Assembly (NCBI GenBank): GCA_905221605.1
Contig: CAJNDS010002206.1
Span: 477,226 to 541,225, forward strand
Source: Symbiodinium natans
Lineage: Eukaryota; Sar; Dinophyceae; Suessiales; Symbiodiniaceae
Direction of reading: 5' to 3'
DNA: 64,000 bases
In this document: in pieces, positions 1 to 11,200 of the stretch
Layout: the number at the start of each line of letters is the position of its first letter
How positions within the stretch are numbered: position 1 is the stretch's first letter
Notes under the pieces: model-generated
Seen by the model: only the letters and a program-made list of their open reading frames with translations
What the model was told of the DNA's origin: nothing
Database searches by the model: none
Program-made: the position numbers and the translations under genes

Positions 1-1088
1 ACGTCGCTCAAGTGTAGCCTGGAGTTGTCAAAGACGCGGTCGTGCAGTAGGACGAGCGCTTGCGCGTGGATGTTAGAAGGGTAAGTACGCTGCCAGGGAC
101 TGGGCTGTCCTTGGCTGCGACAAAGGCATCGCGCTTGGCACGGCTGTTGACAAATGTCCTGACCTGAGACTGTCCCAACTCTCGGGGCATGGGCCAGATG
201 TTTTGGCAGTGTGCAAGGGTCTCCGCTAGTTTTACTGCTGCGACCCGCCTCGGCCGGGGGATGCTTTGGGCAAAAAGGACAAGCAGTTGGCCTTTGCAAA
301 GCCCTAATCCCTGAATCCTGAACTTGCCGGATGATTCTCTGCCATGGTGGCTCAGCAAGTTGCGAATCGCCGGTTCATCCAGCGTCCTTCGTGCCCAGAC
401 CTGGCTTTGAGAGGTTTATAATGAGGCTGTAAGGAGGGGATGAGAGGGGTCGGGGTGAAGTGGGGATTCTGGGGGGTCGAGCCAGAGCTGCAGTTGCCTG
501 ACCAACCAAGCCACGCTCAAGTGCCGTGTGTATGTGTGTGTGTGGGTAGAAGGGCATGCTGTTGCATCCGTTACCAGGGCAGTGGGGAGGGGGGGGGGGG
601 ATGGAGGAAAATTGGGTGACACGCAGCAGCACGGGTCCAGATCCTGGTCTGTTCTAATTTGTTTCAGCCCGTTTCCGTGGAGCTTCTGTTGGCGCTCTGC
701 TCAAGCAAAAGTCTCCTGGAAGGTTACGCCGCTGATGGACGATTCCGAAAGCGAACGGCTGGAGAAGCTCTCGATCTTGAAAGAGAGAGAAGAGGCCCTT
801 CCGTGCTCAGATAATTCAAATACATCAGCACTTGTATTGTTGCTATGCAGATCTTATGTGCTAGTTGCTGCAAGTCATCATGAAGATTCCACTACTGTTC
901 TGACTGCCTGCTGCCATCTCAAGAAGGGGTCAAAGGATCCCTCGCTTACTGAACTTGCGCCGACCTGAGGACACGTGTAAATGCGTGGATAGGGAAAAGT
1001 CCCACATGGCTCAACCTTGGGCTCTTGGCAAGTGGGAAGAGCCATGCCCCAGATTCGCTGAGGTTTCATACGCTCGATATCCCTCGGC
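1..1088. other. No supportable gene; low-complexity tracts
   Basis: I see no recognisable coding exon here. The frames are short and overlap one another on both strands. There is a short TGTGTG-type tract near 527-545 and a run of 12 or more G at about 589-600, which creates the proline-rich antisense frames. The region could hold 5' exons or the promoter of the transporter that follows, but nothing in the sequence proves this. Confidence 0.5.
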
Positions 1089-4000
1089 ATGCCGATTCAA
1101 TTTGACGAAAATACATGGCATAAGCTCCTTTGGGGATCTGCCATTCGGATGTCAAAGCTTGTAGACTGCATGGCAGCAGGTGATTTCATGTGTGCCAGCG
1201 AGGGGTTCACGTGCAACTTCAAACTCTGCAAGCCCTCTGAGGTCTATGTTCTGGGAATCATTGGGTCGCTGTGGGTATATGGTGTGCAGCAGGAGCGCAT
1301 CATGTCAGTGCCATACGGTGACGACATGTTCAAGACATCTGTGCTGCTTGTCTGCACATGGGGCATGGAGACGTTTCGCTGGTTGGACTCTGCATCTCGG
1401 TCATCCTCAACCTACATCCGTGTCGGGCCGAAGCTCTCTTACTTGGAATCCCACATTCCAAAACCCTGAACCTTGTGACCACATGTACCAATATCAAGAA
1501 CCATCCGTCTCTTGCTGGAAGAGCAATCATCGCGAGACAGCGGAAGCCATCCTCCTCACGGCGGAGCTCGGCATCGTCTCATCCCTCGGGCCCACTCATA
1601 GCCAATCCAGTGGCGAAGACAATTGTCATTCGGACGGCAACCGTTTTCTGCTTCCCAGTTTTGCTTCCCACATGCTTGAAATGCGCCTGCACGCAGCATC
1701 AAGTAAGTTGTGAAAGTCCAACACCGAAGCCAATGCCAAACAAAGCTTCGTCATGACAACGTGCCGAGAAAACTATGCTTTGACCCTCATGTGACCCTCA
1801 TGGGACTAGAAAGGCGCACCTCGAACCTCCTTCTCAGCATGAGGTTAGTCCGGAGATGAGGTGTGAAGTCATGTTTTTGTGCTAGCCGCCGCAGCTTGCC
1901 TTTCCGTGAGCAAATCAAGTCTTTTCCTTTTCCATTCAGTTTCCATCAGTTTTGAGCTGGCTCGCGCACTGTTTGCGACACCCGGCCGTGCATGAGGGTA
2001 CCACTCCCAGAGCACTCCCCTCACAGAGCCGCTCCGACTTTACTCGGCTTTGTTTTCTTTCCGAAGTTTAAGTCGCGTCTTACAAGTTTGGGAACCTAGG
2101 CCATGTGACTGAGTTCGGTGTTGACAGGCACATGCTGCCATTGGTTGCCTGAGAGGTTTCTCGTCTTCTGCAACCGATTCTGCGCCATATGGCTGCCTGA
2201 CTGATACTGTTGCCTTGCGCAGCAACTGCCATCGCCGACTTTTCGCCTCCGGACAGGTTCGCGTTCATCATGGCGAAGATTCGTGGGGAAGAGTGGCAGT
2301 TGAAGGCCCCACTTGTCTCATACCTGATTGTGCCCCTTGGCTTCAGTCTGCAGGCGCATGCAAGCGCCGTCAAATGTACTTTACGAATGTTGACCCCAAG
2401 CGGTGGGTGGCTCGACATGGCAGTGACCAGGTCCTTGTCCAACGTCTTTGCGTCGACATGCCAATACGAAGCCTTGAAATATGCGGCTCGATTGCTCATA
2501 AGTCATACTGAGTTCATACTGTCCCCAGCAGCCCCCCTCGAAGATCCCTTCGTCCTTCGAGCCAACTAGGTGTCATTCCCGGTTCAGATGCTCGGCAAGA
2601 GCTTCAAGATGATGCCGGTGATGCTTTGGGGCATTGTCATCTCGTCACTCGGACTCGGACTGTATTCACCGGAGCCCCGCAATCAGTGCCGAGAGTTTTC
2701 CAGACGAGCTGAGGTCCAAGAGCTACACGATCAAGGAGCCCATGATCAGAGCATAGCTGTCCTATTTAGCTCAGGTCGTCCTTGCATGGTCTGAGTGTGC
2801 GATGAATAGATATGAATAGTTGAGAGGAGGTCATGCTAGAATCGCTAGGCTGAACACACTGAAGGAGTGGGGCGTTGCCTTCTTCGTGACTTTGGGCGTG
2901 ACGCAGTTCCTGCTCACTGGACCCATTGCGACGGAATCTGGTGAGAACGACGACCACACGAGCAACAGCGTCAAAGGTGCATTGGGCGTCACATGGGGGC
3001 ATGATGGGACATATTGACATCTGGGGACAGAGTCTGGCTTTATCAAAAACAGATCCCAGCACGACATGTGCCAGGGCTGTTGCTGCTGGTGCTTTTCCTG
3101 GCGCTGGACGGGATCACCTCCCCGATGCAAGAGAAGCTTTTCAAGGAATACAACCTTTCGAAGCCCGGTGCCTAAGAGTGAAGTAGCACGATGAACAGGG
3201 TACAGAGGCTCAAGTCTCGGAGTACCTGTGCGACACATTGCAAGCTACAGCTTTCACGGTCCTTGCCCTTGGGACATAACATTGGCATGGCTTCTGCAAG
3301 GTACAACCAGCTGCTGTGGGTGAACACGTTCTCAGCAATTGTGTCCATGACCACGCTCTTGAGCCGACACCTCAGTCCACGAGTGCTGTGGCAGAGCTGG
3401 TTGCAGAGTCTGTTTCCAATGTTTTCCAAGATTTAAAAATCTTGATTCACGTCTCGTACACACTGCCGTTTATTTGCTGTTGTAAAACGATGCCTTCGAG
3501 CAGCGCCTGACCCAGCCACGGGTGGATTGGGCGACGCGTTCAGCTTCATCCATGCCCACCCGCTGCTGCTCAGCGATGCCATGACTCTCAGCGTCTCCCA
3601 GGCCAGTCCTAGAGTCATTGTATGAATCATAGAAGTGACATGAAAGTTCGAAAGTTCGTCATGACAACCTTCGGCAAACCCTTGCCAGGTTGCAAGCCAG
3701 TGGTTCATCTACTCGTGCCTGGGATGGTTCTAGTCCTCTGACATTCCTCGTTGTACCTTTTCACACGTGTGATCGAAGGGCTCACCCACTCAGACCCTCT
3801 GCTTTGCAGGCAGATCAAAGACTTTGGCGCTTTGGTCTTTGCTGCTACGATGAACGTTCGGCAGCTGTGCCTGGGCTTTACTATTCTTTGCCGTGCTGCT
3901 GTTGATGTCGTTTGTACTGGTAACAAGCACCGACGGTCACCGACGCCTCAGGGTGTCGATCATCACGTCGTACATCAAGTATGGACACTACATCACCGGC

Positions 4001-4489
4001 CTTCAAGTGCTGGCACTTGGCTTCGTCTTCATGGCCCTCTTCTACAAGAGCTGCCCGAATATTGTTGAAGAAGCTTTAGAGGGTCTTTGGAGAGCCTCGT
4101 GGGATGTCCATCCATTTCATCCTGCCCATCTTCTGCCAGGTTACGATGGCCTCGTCTCGGAAAGCCCCGAGAAGAAGGCCGAGAAGACGCCCCTCGTGCC
4201 CAAGAATAGCAACTTGGACAATCAGCTTGGGTGTTCAAGCGATGCACGTGACACATTGGTGGGGTTGGCTGGAAATTCTTTCGTTCACTTTCGGCTTTCG
4301 GCGTTCTCAGGCGACGGCGAGACACTGGAGACCTCCAAGAACCCAGTTTTTTCGGGCACACAGGAGGACATGGCAAAGCATGGCAACGCATGGCAAGGCA
4401 TGGCAAGGCATGGCAAGGCATGGCAAAGCATGGCAAAGCATGGCACAGCATGGCAAAGCATGGCAACGCATGGCAAAGCATGGAGGTAG
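1089..4489 (+). CDS. SLC35B-type nucleotide-sugar/PAPS transporter, multi-exon
   Basis: Multi-pass Golgi/ER antiporter of the SLC35B (UAA transporter) family; whether the substrate is PAPS or a UDP-sugar cannot be decided. Family landmarks appear in order: GVQQERIMSVPYG (about 1270-1310), SLSNVFASTCQYEALKY, VSFPVQMLGKSFKMMPVMLWG-like stretch, KEWGVAFFVTLG, ALDGITSPMQEKLFKEY, YNQLLWVN, FSFIHAHPLLLSD, IKDFGALVFAATMNVRQ and ITGLQVLALGFVF. Phase-consistent exons: 2257-2339, 2424-2482, 2570-2643, 2849-2976, 3075-3159, 3301-3362, 3504-3601, 3701-3714 (only 14 nt), 3810-3864, 3893-3919, 3980-4049 and about 4140 onward. The first exon is about 1089-1345; a short piece between it and 2257 is unresolved. 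A 28-nt stretch at 3865-3892 breaks the frame and has no normal splice borders. The 3' end is uncertain: the last frame stays open into a decamer repeat and stops at 4489. Confidence 0.85.
3701..3714 (+). other. 14-nt micro-exon of the SLC35B-like gene
   Basis: The 14 bases encode W-F-I-Y plus two bases of a serine codon. They join the end of the preceding exon (CAG at 3599-3601) to CAG-ATC-AAA at 3811. This restores the family's continuous stretch before IKDFGALVF. The flanking introns are 3602-3700 (GC-AG) and 3715-3809 (GT-AG), and phases agree on both sides. It is inferred from family continuity; a cDNA would prove it. Confidence 0.7.
4369..4485. repeat. Decamer tandem repeat (CATGGCAAAG)n
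   Basis: About 12 head-to-tail copies of a 10-bp unit CATGGCAAAG, with AACG, AAGG and ACAG variants at the unit end. It lies at the 3' end of the transporter locus. The same period recurs at several other places in this window. Confidence 0.95.
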
Positions 4490-5221
4490 CTTGAGGAGGC
4501 AGCATGCCAAGTGTGCACACCGTTGCGAAGGACTCAAAGCTGTCTGCGTGAACTTCCCATCGTCTTGTGAGTCCAGCGAAGTGAAGAATCGAAATACAGT
4601 AGTGGCATGTAGTGCCCTTTGCACGGTTGGACTGAGCCTGTGCTGAACGTTTTTCTCACAGGGCGGTGCACCACAGTGCATATCCGTAATTTGAGAAGTT
4701 GCACAAGTCACGAGCATACTCCACATGCCGATGCCAGATCCGCTGTGTGAAAAAAATCGCAGCATGTGTCGGTGGTTGGGCTTGTGAGGTTTCCGAGATC
4801 ACGCTGATCTCTCACCTTTCTACCCTCTCCACCCCAGCTGATGAGTTGCTCACAAAGCTGTTGGAACATCACACGCTGTCAGTCCGCAGGAAATAGTCAA
4901 CGAGAGTGTCCCTGAAGACAACATCCAGGACGCGAAGCATCCGACGCTCACTGTGTGGAACCCTTCCTGATCGTTCGTTTCAGGAGCTTGTGCCTCGGTT
5001 TTCGGCGTCTGCTTGGAACGAGCGGGCAAAGCCAGATTCCAGCAGCCGAGCCTGCAGGGAAGACATAAACTTGTGGGCCAGAGTGTCCCTGGAGTGCCCA
5101 AACTCCATAGTGTCCCTGGAGTGCGCAACCCCAGAACCCAGAGAGGGTGGGGATGTTCGAGGTCAGATAATTTTCTTTCTGTCGAAACCTCAACAAGTCA
5201 GCGTGCTGCCGAGGCAGAAAA
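4490..5221 (+). other. Intergenic stretch with a possible terminal exon
   Basis: Between the transporter and the helicase start, one candidate exon stands out at 4890-4970. It follows the acceptor GTCCGCAG and reads 26 codons beginning EIVNESVPEDNIQDAK, then TGA. It could be the last exon of the transporter or of a small unknown gene. No other coding signal is convincing. Confidence 0.35.
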
Positions 5222-8200
5222 ATGGAGGATGTCGATGCAGAGGAAGATACTTCCAAACATGTGCTGGAACGCGACGCTGAGAAAAGAATCGAAGGCAGGG
5301 CGGAGCCGGGCTCGCGTGAGAGCATGGGGGGACATGAGGAGTCCAGGAAGGGTGATTCCCTGCAGCCGGAGACTTTCGCAGACCAGGACAAGGGGCGGAC
5401 TGCCGGAAGCCAATTCCCGCAGCAGGAGGACACTGCACGAAGCCAAGTGCCTGCGGAAGAAGCGGCACCGCCAGATGTAGAGGACACATGGCGAATCGTA
5501 GAGGATAAGGAGGCCATGGCGTGGGCTGCCGGAAGCGCGTTCCCGCAGCAGGAGGACACTGCACGAAGCCAAGTGCCTGCAGAAGAAGCGGCACCGCCAG
5601 ATGTAGAGGACCCATGGCAAATCTTGGAGGACAGGGAGGCCATGGCGTGGGCTGCCGGAAGCGCGTTCCCGCAGCAGGAGGACACTGCACGAAGCCAAGT
5701 GCCTGCAGAAGAAGCGGCACCGCCAGATGTAGAGGACCCATGGCAAATCTTGGAGGATAAGGAGGCCATGGCGTGGGCTGCCGGAAGCGCGTTCCCGCAG
5801 CAGGAGGACACTGCACGAAGCCAAGTGCCTGCAGAAGAAGCGGCTCTGCCAGATGTAGAGGACCCATGGCAAATCTTGGAGGACAGGGAGGCCATGGCGT
5901 GGGCTGCCGGAAGCGCGTTCCCGCAGCAGGAGGACACTGCACGAAGCCAAGTGCCTGCAGAAGAAGCGGCACCGCCAGATGTAGAGGACCCATGGCAAAT
6001 CTTGGAGGACAGGGAGGCCATGGCGTGGGCTGCCGGAAGCGCGTTCCCGCAGCAGGAGGACACTGCACGAAGCCAAGTGCCTGCAGAAGAAGCGGCACCG
6101 CCAGATGTAGAGGACCCATGGCAAATCTTGGAGGATAAGGAGGCCATGGCGTGGGCTGCCGGAAGCGCGTTCCCGCAGCAGGAGGACACTGCACGAAGCC
6201 AAGTGCCTGCAGAAGAAGCGGCTCTGCCAGATGTAGAGGAGGATCCATGGGGCGAGGACAGTTCATGGGCCCAGGCGATTGATGAGGATCCATGGCGCTT
6301 GCAGGAAGAGAGGCAGAACAAAGAGCGTGCCGAACTTGCAGCTCTGGCGTCTTCGCCGTTTGCCAAGACGCCAAGGGAAACAGGAGGGATGCGGAACCAA
6401 CGCGTGTCAGATGATTTGCCCATTGAAGCATTGCGCTCAGACATCGTGCGGGCAGTGAGGGCTCAGCGTGTCACAATTCTCGTGGGAGCTACCGGATGTG
6501 GAAAGTCTACACGGTTGCCTCAGTTCTTGATGAACGAGCCTGGAGCGCAGGTGTTGGTGACACAGCCGCGCCGTGTAGCAGCGGTTGAGATCGCTCGACG
6601 CGTGGCTTCTGAGCGAGGCGAACGAATCGGCCAGAATGTTGGCTACCGCATCTCGGGCGAGACAGTTCTTGGCTCTGGCAAGCTGCAGTTTGCAACAATA
6701 GGCTGGTTGTGAGAAAAGACATTCAACGAGCAATCCGCTTCTTCGTCACTGCCCTGAAAGGATATGTGCTGACCTGGTTCTTGGCAAAGCCTGAGCATTT
6801 TGGGCACTTCACGCACGTGATAATTGATGAGGCCACGGAGAACTGCAGACACTGTAGACATCAAGTCTTTGGACTCTGCTGCGCCGCCGCTAGCAGGTAC
6901 ATGAGAGAGCAGCAGACATGGAGATGTTCCTCCTGCTCACGAAGCTGTTGATGTACTTCTTCGAGAGGCCAAAGGCGCAAGCCAGTGGTTCCATATCGTG
7001 TTCTGGGAGGGGTTGTTATGCTTGTTTCGTCTGAGTGCAATTTTGTGCCTGCTTTCGTGCGATTTTGTGCGGAGAGGTGGTCTTGATGTCGGCCACGCTC
7101 CAACCTGCAGAGTTTGGCAGCCTGTCTGCTTAGACACTCTGAAGAGGCAGCCAGAGTGAATACCTGAGCCAGGCCGCTACTTCTCTGATTTTGATGCGGG
7201 GCAGTCTCTGTCTGTGTTCCGTCCTAAAGACACTTTGAGCACAAAAGCTTGCGTGCATGAGTGACTTCGCGTGGCATCCAGAGAGGTGTCCCCTTCTCAG
7301 CACTGAGGCCAGGGAGAACGTTTCCGGTGCAGGAGCCTGGAACGTAAAGCCATGCCCACAGTCTTTCTGTGTGCACGTGTGAAGCCGATGACCGGTGCAG
7401 GAGATCTTTCTGGACCGACCGCACTGCTCTAGGTCCGTAGAGCTTCTCTGGCCAAAGAGTTGCTAGAAGGTGTTCACGCTCCAGCATCTGATGCTCTCCG
7501 TGCTTCGACATGTGAATCCCAGCCAGTTCTTCTTGCCATGAGCTGTGTGGCCCATTGCCATGGCAAGCTGGACATGTGCAAACGTAGCCGGGCCTTACGC
7601 GTAAAAGTCCGTAACAGCACGTGCAAGCAGCAAAAGCCTGAGAGACATGATCCTCCACCACAATCGACAAACACTTAAGCCTTGAGCCTTGTCATGCCAT
7701 GTCAGATGAGCGGCGTTTGGGCTGGCCAGTTGCTTTCCTGCTTGTCGCTGTAGCTGCAGCTGTCGATGACTGTGTGGTGAACAAGTCAAGTTTGGCCATC
7801 CCGGCTGGCGCCTGGGCAGTCCAAGTGCGGGAAGACCTGGCATTTGTCACAGGTTACCTGTCAAATTCGCTTGTGATTGTTAATGTCTCTGATCCTTCGA
7901 ATTTAGTGGTGACCGGGTCTGTCCAAAGTGACGAGAACCTTCCGGGTCCGACTGGCCTGGCACTCAGCGGCGACCTTGCTTTCGTGGCGCTCGAGCTCGC
8001 CACCTTGGCCATCGTGAATATTTCAGATCCAAAGGATCCTGAAGTCGTGGGTACACTGGACGAATCCGCGGAGTACCCTTACTCGTACAGCGTGGCCGCT
8101 GATGGTGAGCTTGCCTATACTCTTTCCTACGATGCAGCCACGTTGCTGGTGATAGATGTTTCCACGCCGAGAGAGCCGTGCGTCATTGGCAAAGTATCCG

Positions 8201-11200
8201 GCAACAGTCTGAAGGGTGCTGGGGACTTGGTGGTCATTGACGATATTGCATGGGTTGTGAGTGCCGACTTGCCTGGTCTTACGGCAGTGAACGTAAGTTT
8301 GCCGACAGAGCCGTTCATCATCAGCACTGTCCAAGATATGACTTATTTAGATGGGGCGTATGGCATCTCCGTTCAAGGCAACTTTGCCTACGTCGCTGGC
8401 TACTACTCCCATTCCTTCGCTATTCTCAACATATCTGAGCCCGGGGCACCTGTGTTTCTAGGTGCCGTTGTCGACAAGCAGCATCTGTATGGCGCCTACT
8501 CAGTTACAGTTGACGGGGATCGGGCATATGTTCCTTGCTTAGATGGCAAGTCCATCGCAATCATCAACATTTCAGATCCCAACCGACCGGAACTGGAATG
8601 CGTGATACCTGAAGTGATGGGTGGTCGGTATGTGGCCAAGGCCAGAGGGCATGCTCTTCTCCCGAGCTATGACTCTAATTCGCTGCTGGCTTTTGCACAT
8701 TTTGAACACTCCGGAATGGAGTGGACTTCCGACATTCTCCCGTAAGGGGTTTGGGGGGCTGAAGGACAGTGCAAGAGTGCGCTGAAGCACGTGACACCAG
8801 GCAGTTGCCTTGGTCTCGAGCCTCGAAGACTCTCTGAACTCTCTGTCCAACGCTACGTCTAATACATGTGTCCATCGATGTGAGTGATACCTGAAAAGGA
8901 TCGAGTAGGATCGCCCTGTCACATTTTTGCCCGCAGCGTGCTTTTGCCATGGCAGGACGATCTCGTGGCTGAGTACCAAGACATTTTCCCCCGCACTTTG
9001 TACTCCTTGGCGGAGGCCATGATAAACCATGACCATCCCTCTAATTCTGGGGTTGCTCGCCTTTGTCGTCCTCTTGTCTTCTCGCGCAGAAGGCTGCAGC
9101 CGAACAGTTCGAAGAAGCGTGGGAGGACGTGGGGGAATGTGTCCGGACTGTCCGACAAAAGTGGACACCCCGTCACCCCGTGTTGTGTGCGAAATGCATC
9201 TTGTTTAGGACGGCAACCTCGAGTCGCCTTCCATCCTCCCGGGCTTGCCAGAGCTGGTCCTGGGCTCGAAGTGAAGCGCTTGCAGGGCAACAACGTGGGC
9301 GAAGTTGCGAACTTTTTGAGAGATCCGAATGTCTCAGTGCTGTTGCTTTGGTGTTCAGGCAGTGCAGCTGGTGCCCTACTTTGCCAAGAGGGACTCCACC
9401 TTGCTCGTGTTCATGCCCGGGCACGGGGCATGGGGGAAGAGAGGAGAGCAAAGCGCGTTGTTTTCTGCCAATGTAAGTGCCTTTGCATGTTCTTGCCAGA
9501 GTGGCTGGCTGAATTTGTCATGTCAGGGTCCATGTGTATTTCATGCTTTGATGGGTGTTGCGGAGCATCGCTTGTTGGGTATGAGGGTGCCCTTCCTGAA
9601 GTTGCCCGAAATGGCATGCCCAAACAGGCCAAAGGTGGAAAACAAGCTTTTTTCGCTGTCAAGCTATGCGACACCTTGAGACACACCGAAACTAGAGATG
9701 CCCCCTTAACCAATTCACAGCAGCCTTCTCTCAACATGATAACTGTGTGCCAACCAAAGCAGTGTCTCCGCCATGTGTGCTCTCTTTGACCCTGGCAGCC
9801 TGATGGAGCTCCTCAATCTCTCCAGTATGTTCACACCCGAGGCCGGGCCCTTGCCCCTTTGATGCCACTTTGGTCCCTTTGATGCCCCTTCGGCCCTATT
9901 GACCCTGAGCCCAAAGCACCTCAACCCTGAAGCCCCAAGCCCAAAGCCCTCAACAGGTACTAGTATGCTTCAGTCACCTTCCTTGCGCCATCACATGAAA
10001 AATGTGAGTGCCGATGACTACAGTGTGCTACGGAGGCCTTACGATCTTTCCCGACCTTGGACAGGTGACCCAGCAGCGCTTCAAGTTTTTTTCCTCCGCA
10101 TGTTCTGTTGTTTTGAGTTTAGAGTTTAGAGCTTCAGGTTTAGGGTTAAGGGTTGTTGTAGGGTTTTGGGCTGCAAGGCTTGGATTTTCAGGGGTTTCGG
10201 TTATGGACCTCTTTCATTCTTTCTTTCAATTTCACCTCTGTTTCCAGAGACCAGGACCAACAACCAACAAAGAATGAAAATAGACAGCCAATAAAAACAA
10301 CTCCGGTCCTCGGCGTGCAGGGGTGGCCGCAATTGTCTCTCTCCTGCAGAAGCCTTGATGGCAATTGAAGACGAATCACAAACTTCTGTGGCAAACACGC
10401 GCAAGCACAGAACCTGTCGTGATTTTTTGTTGTGGAACCAGATAAGCACTGGAGAGACTGCGGAGAGCTTGCCGCAGTGGGGAGACGCGTTGATGCCAAG
10501 GGATGCACCATCCAGCTACCAAGTCTTCGTCTTGCACTCTGCCGTTCGGGCCACAGATCCCGCTTCAGAAAGCCATCTCATGATCCTCGGAGGTGTGACC
10601 AGAGACTCGCAGAATCTCTCAAGCTGCTCAAGCTTAGTAAAGATTGGTACGCCTCTAGTCTAGTCGCCTCTCGTAAGCACTCTACCTCTTCTTTGGTTCA
10701 ATTGTTTTGCCCAAGGGGGGCACCCGTTGTCTGGTCCCCTTTCCTGCTGCCCCAAGGTGCCGCGCTCAGAGCAGGAGCAAGTCTTTCGGCCTCCCGAAGG
10801 CACTGCTATGCTCCGGGGAAAAACTGCTTGTGTTTTAGGAGGGGGTGAGGGGGTTACAGCATCTGGTCATGTGATTCAACTCGGCTTCAGGCGGCAAGTG
10901 CCACATCGTACTAGCCTCCAACATTGCGGAGTCGTCTCTGACTTTGTTGGCCTCTCAGAACTCTGCTCAGGCCACCCGAACTTGCTGAAGTGTCGCACCA
11001 GTCGTTTTTTGTTTTGCAACGGCAAAGCCCTCTTTGGCTGAAAGGGGCCTTCTGCATTGAACGGTCATTGGAGAAACATCGAGACAGGCTGGCACGCCCC
11101 GCCTGTTCTCCAGCTGTATCCCCAAGCTTGTGACTGACTCTAGTTGAGTCGACCCTGAGACATACTTAGCACTAGCTCGGTTGTAAGACACCCGCTCGGC

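Noticed and set aside
4948-6444. Antisense open frames of 498, 413 and 334 codons
   Set aside because: They are the reverse reading of the seven in-frame 126-bp repeats of the helicase first exon. They carry no domain, and the sense frame leads straight into helicase motif I.
8884-9789. 301-codon + frame
   Set aside because: It reads through helicase introns and changes frame relative to the conserved VQLVPYF...LLVFMPG exon. It is a chance frame containing one true exon segment.
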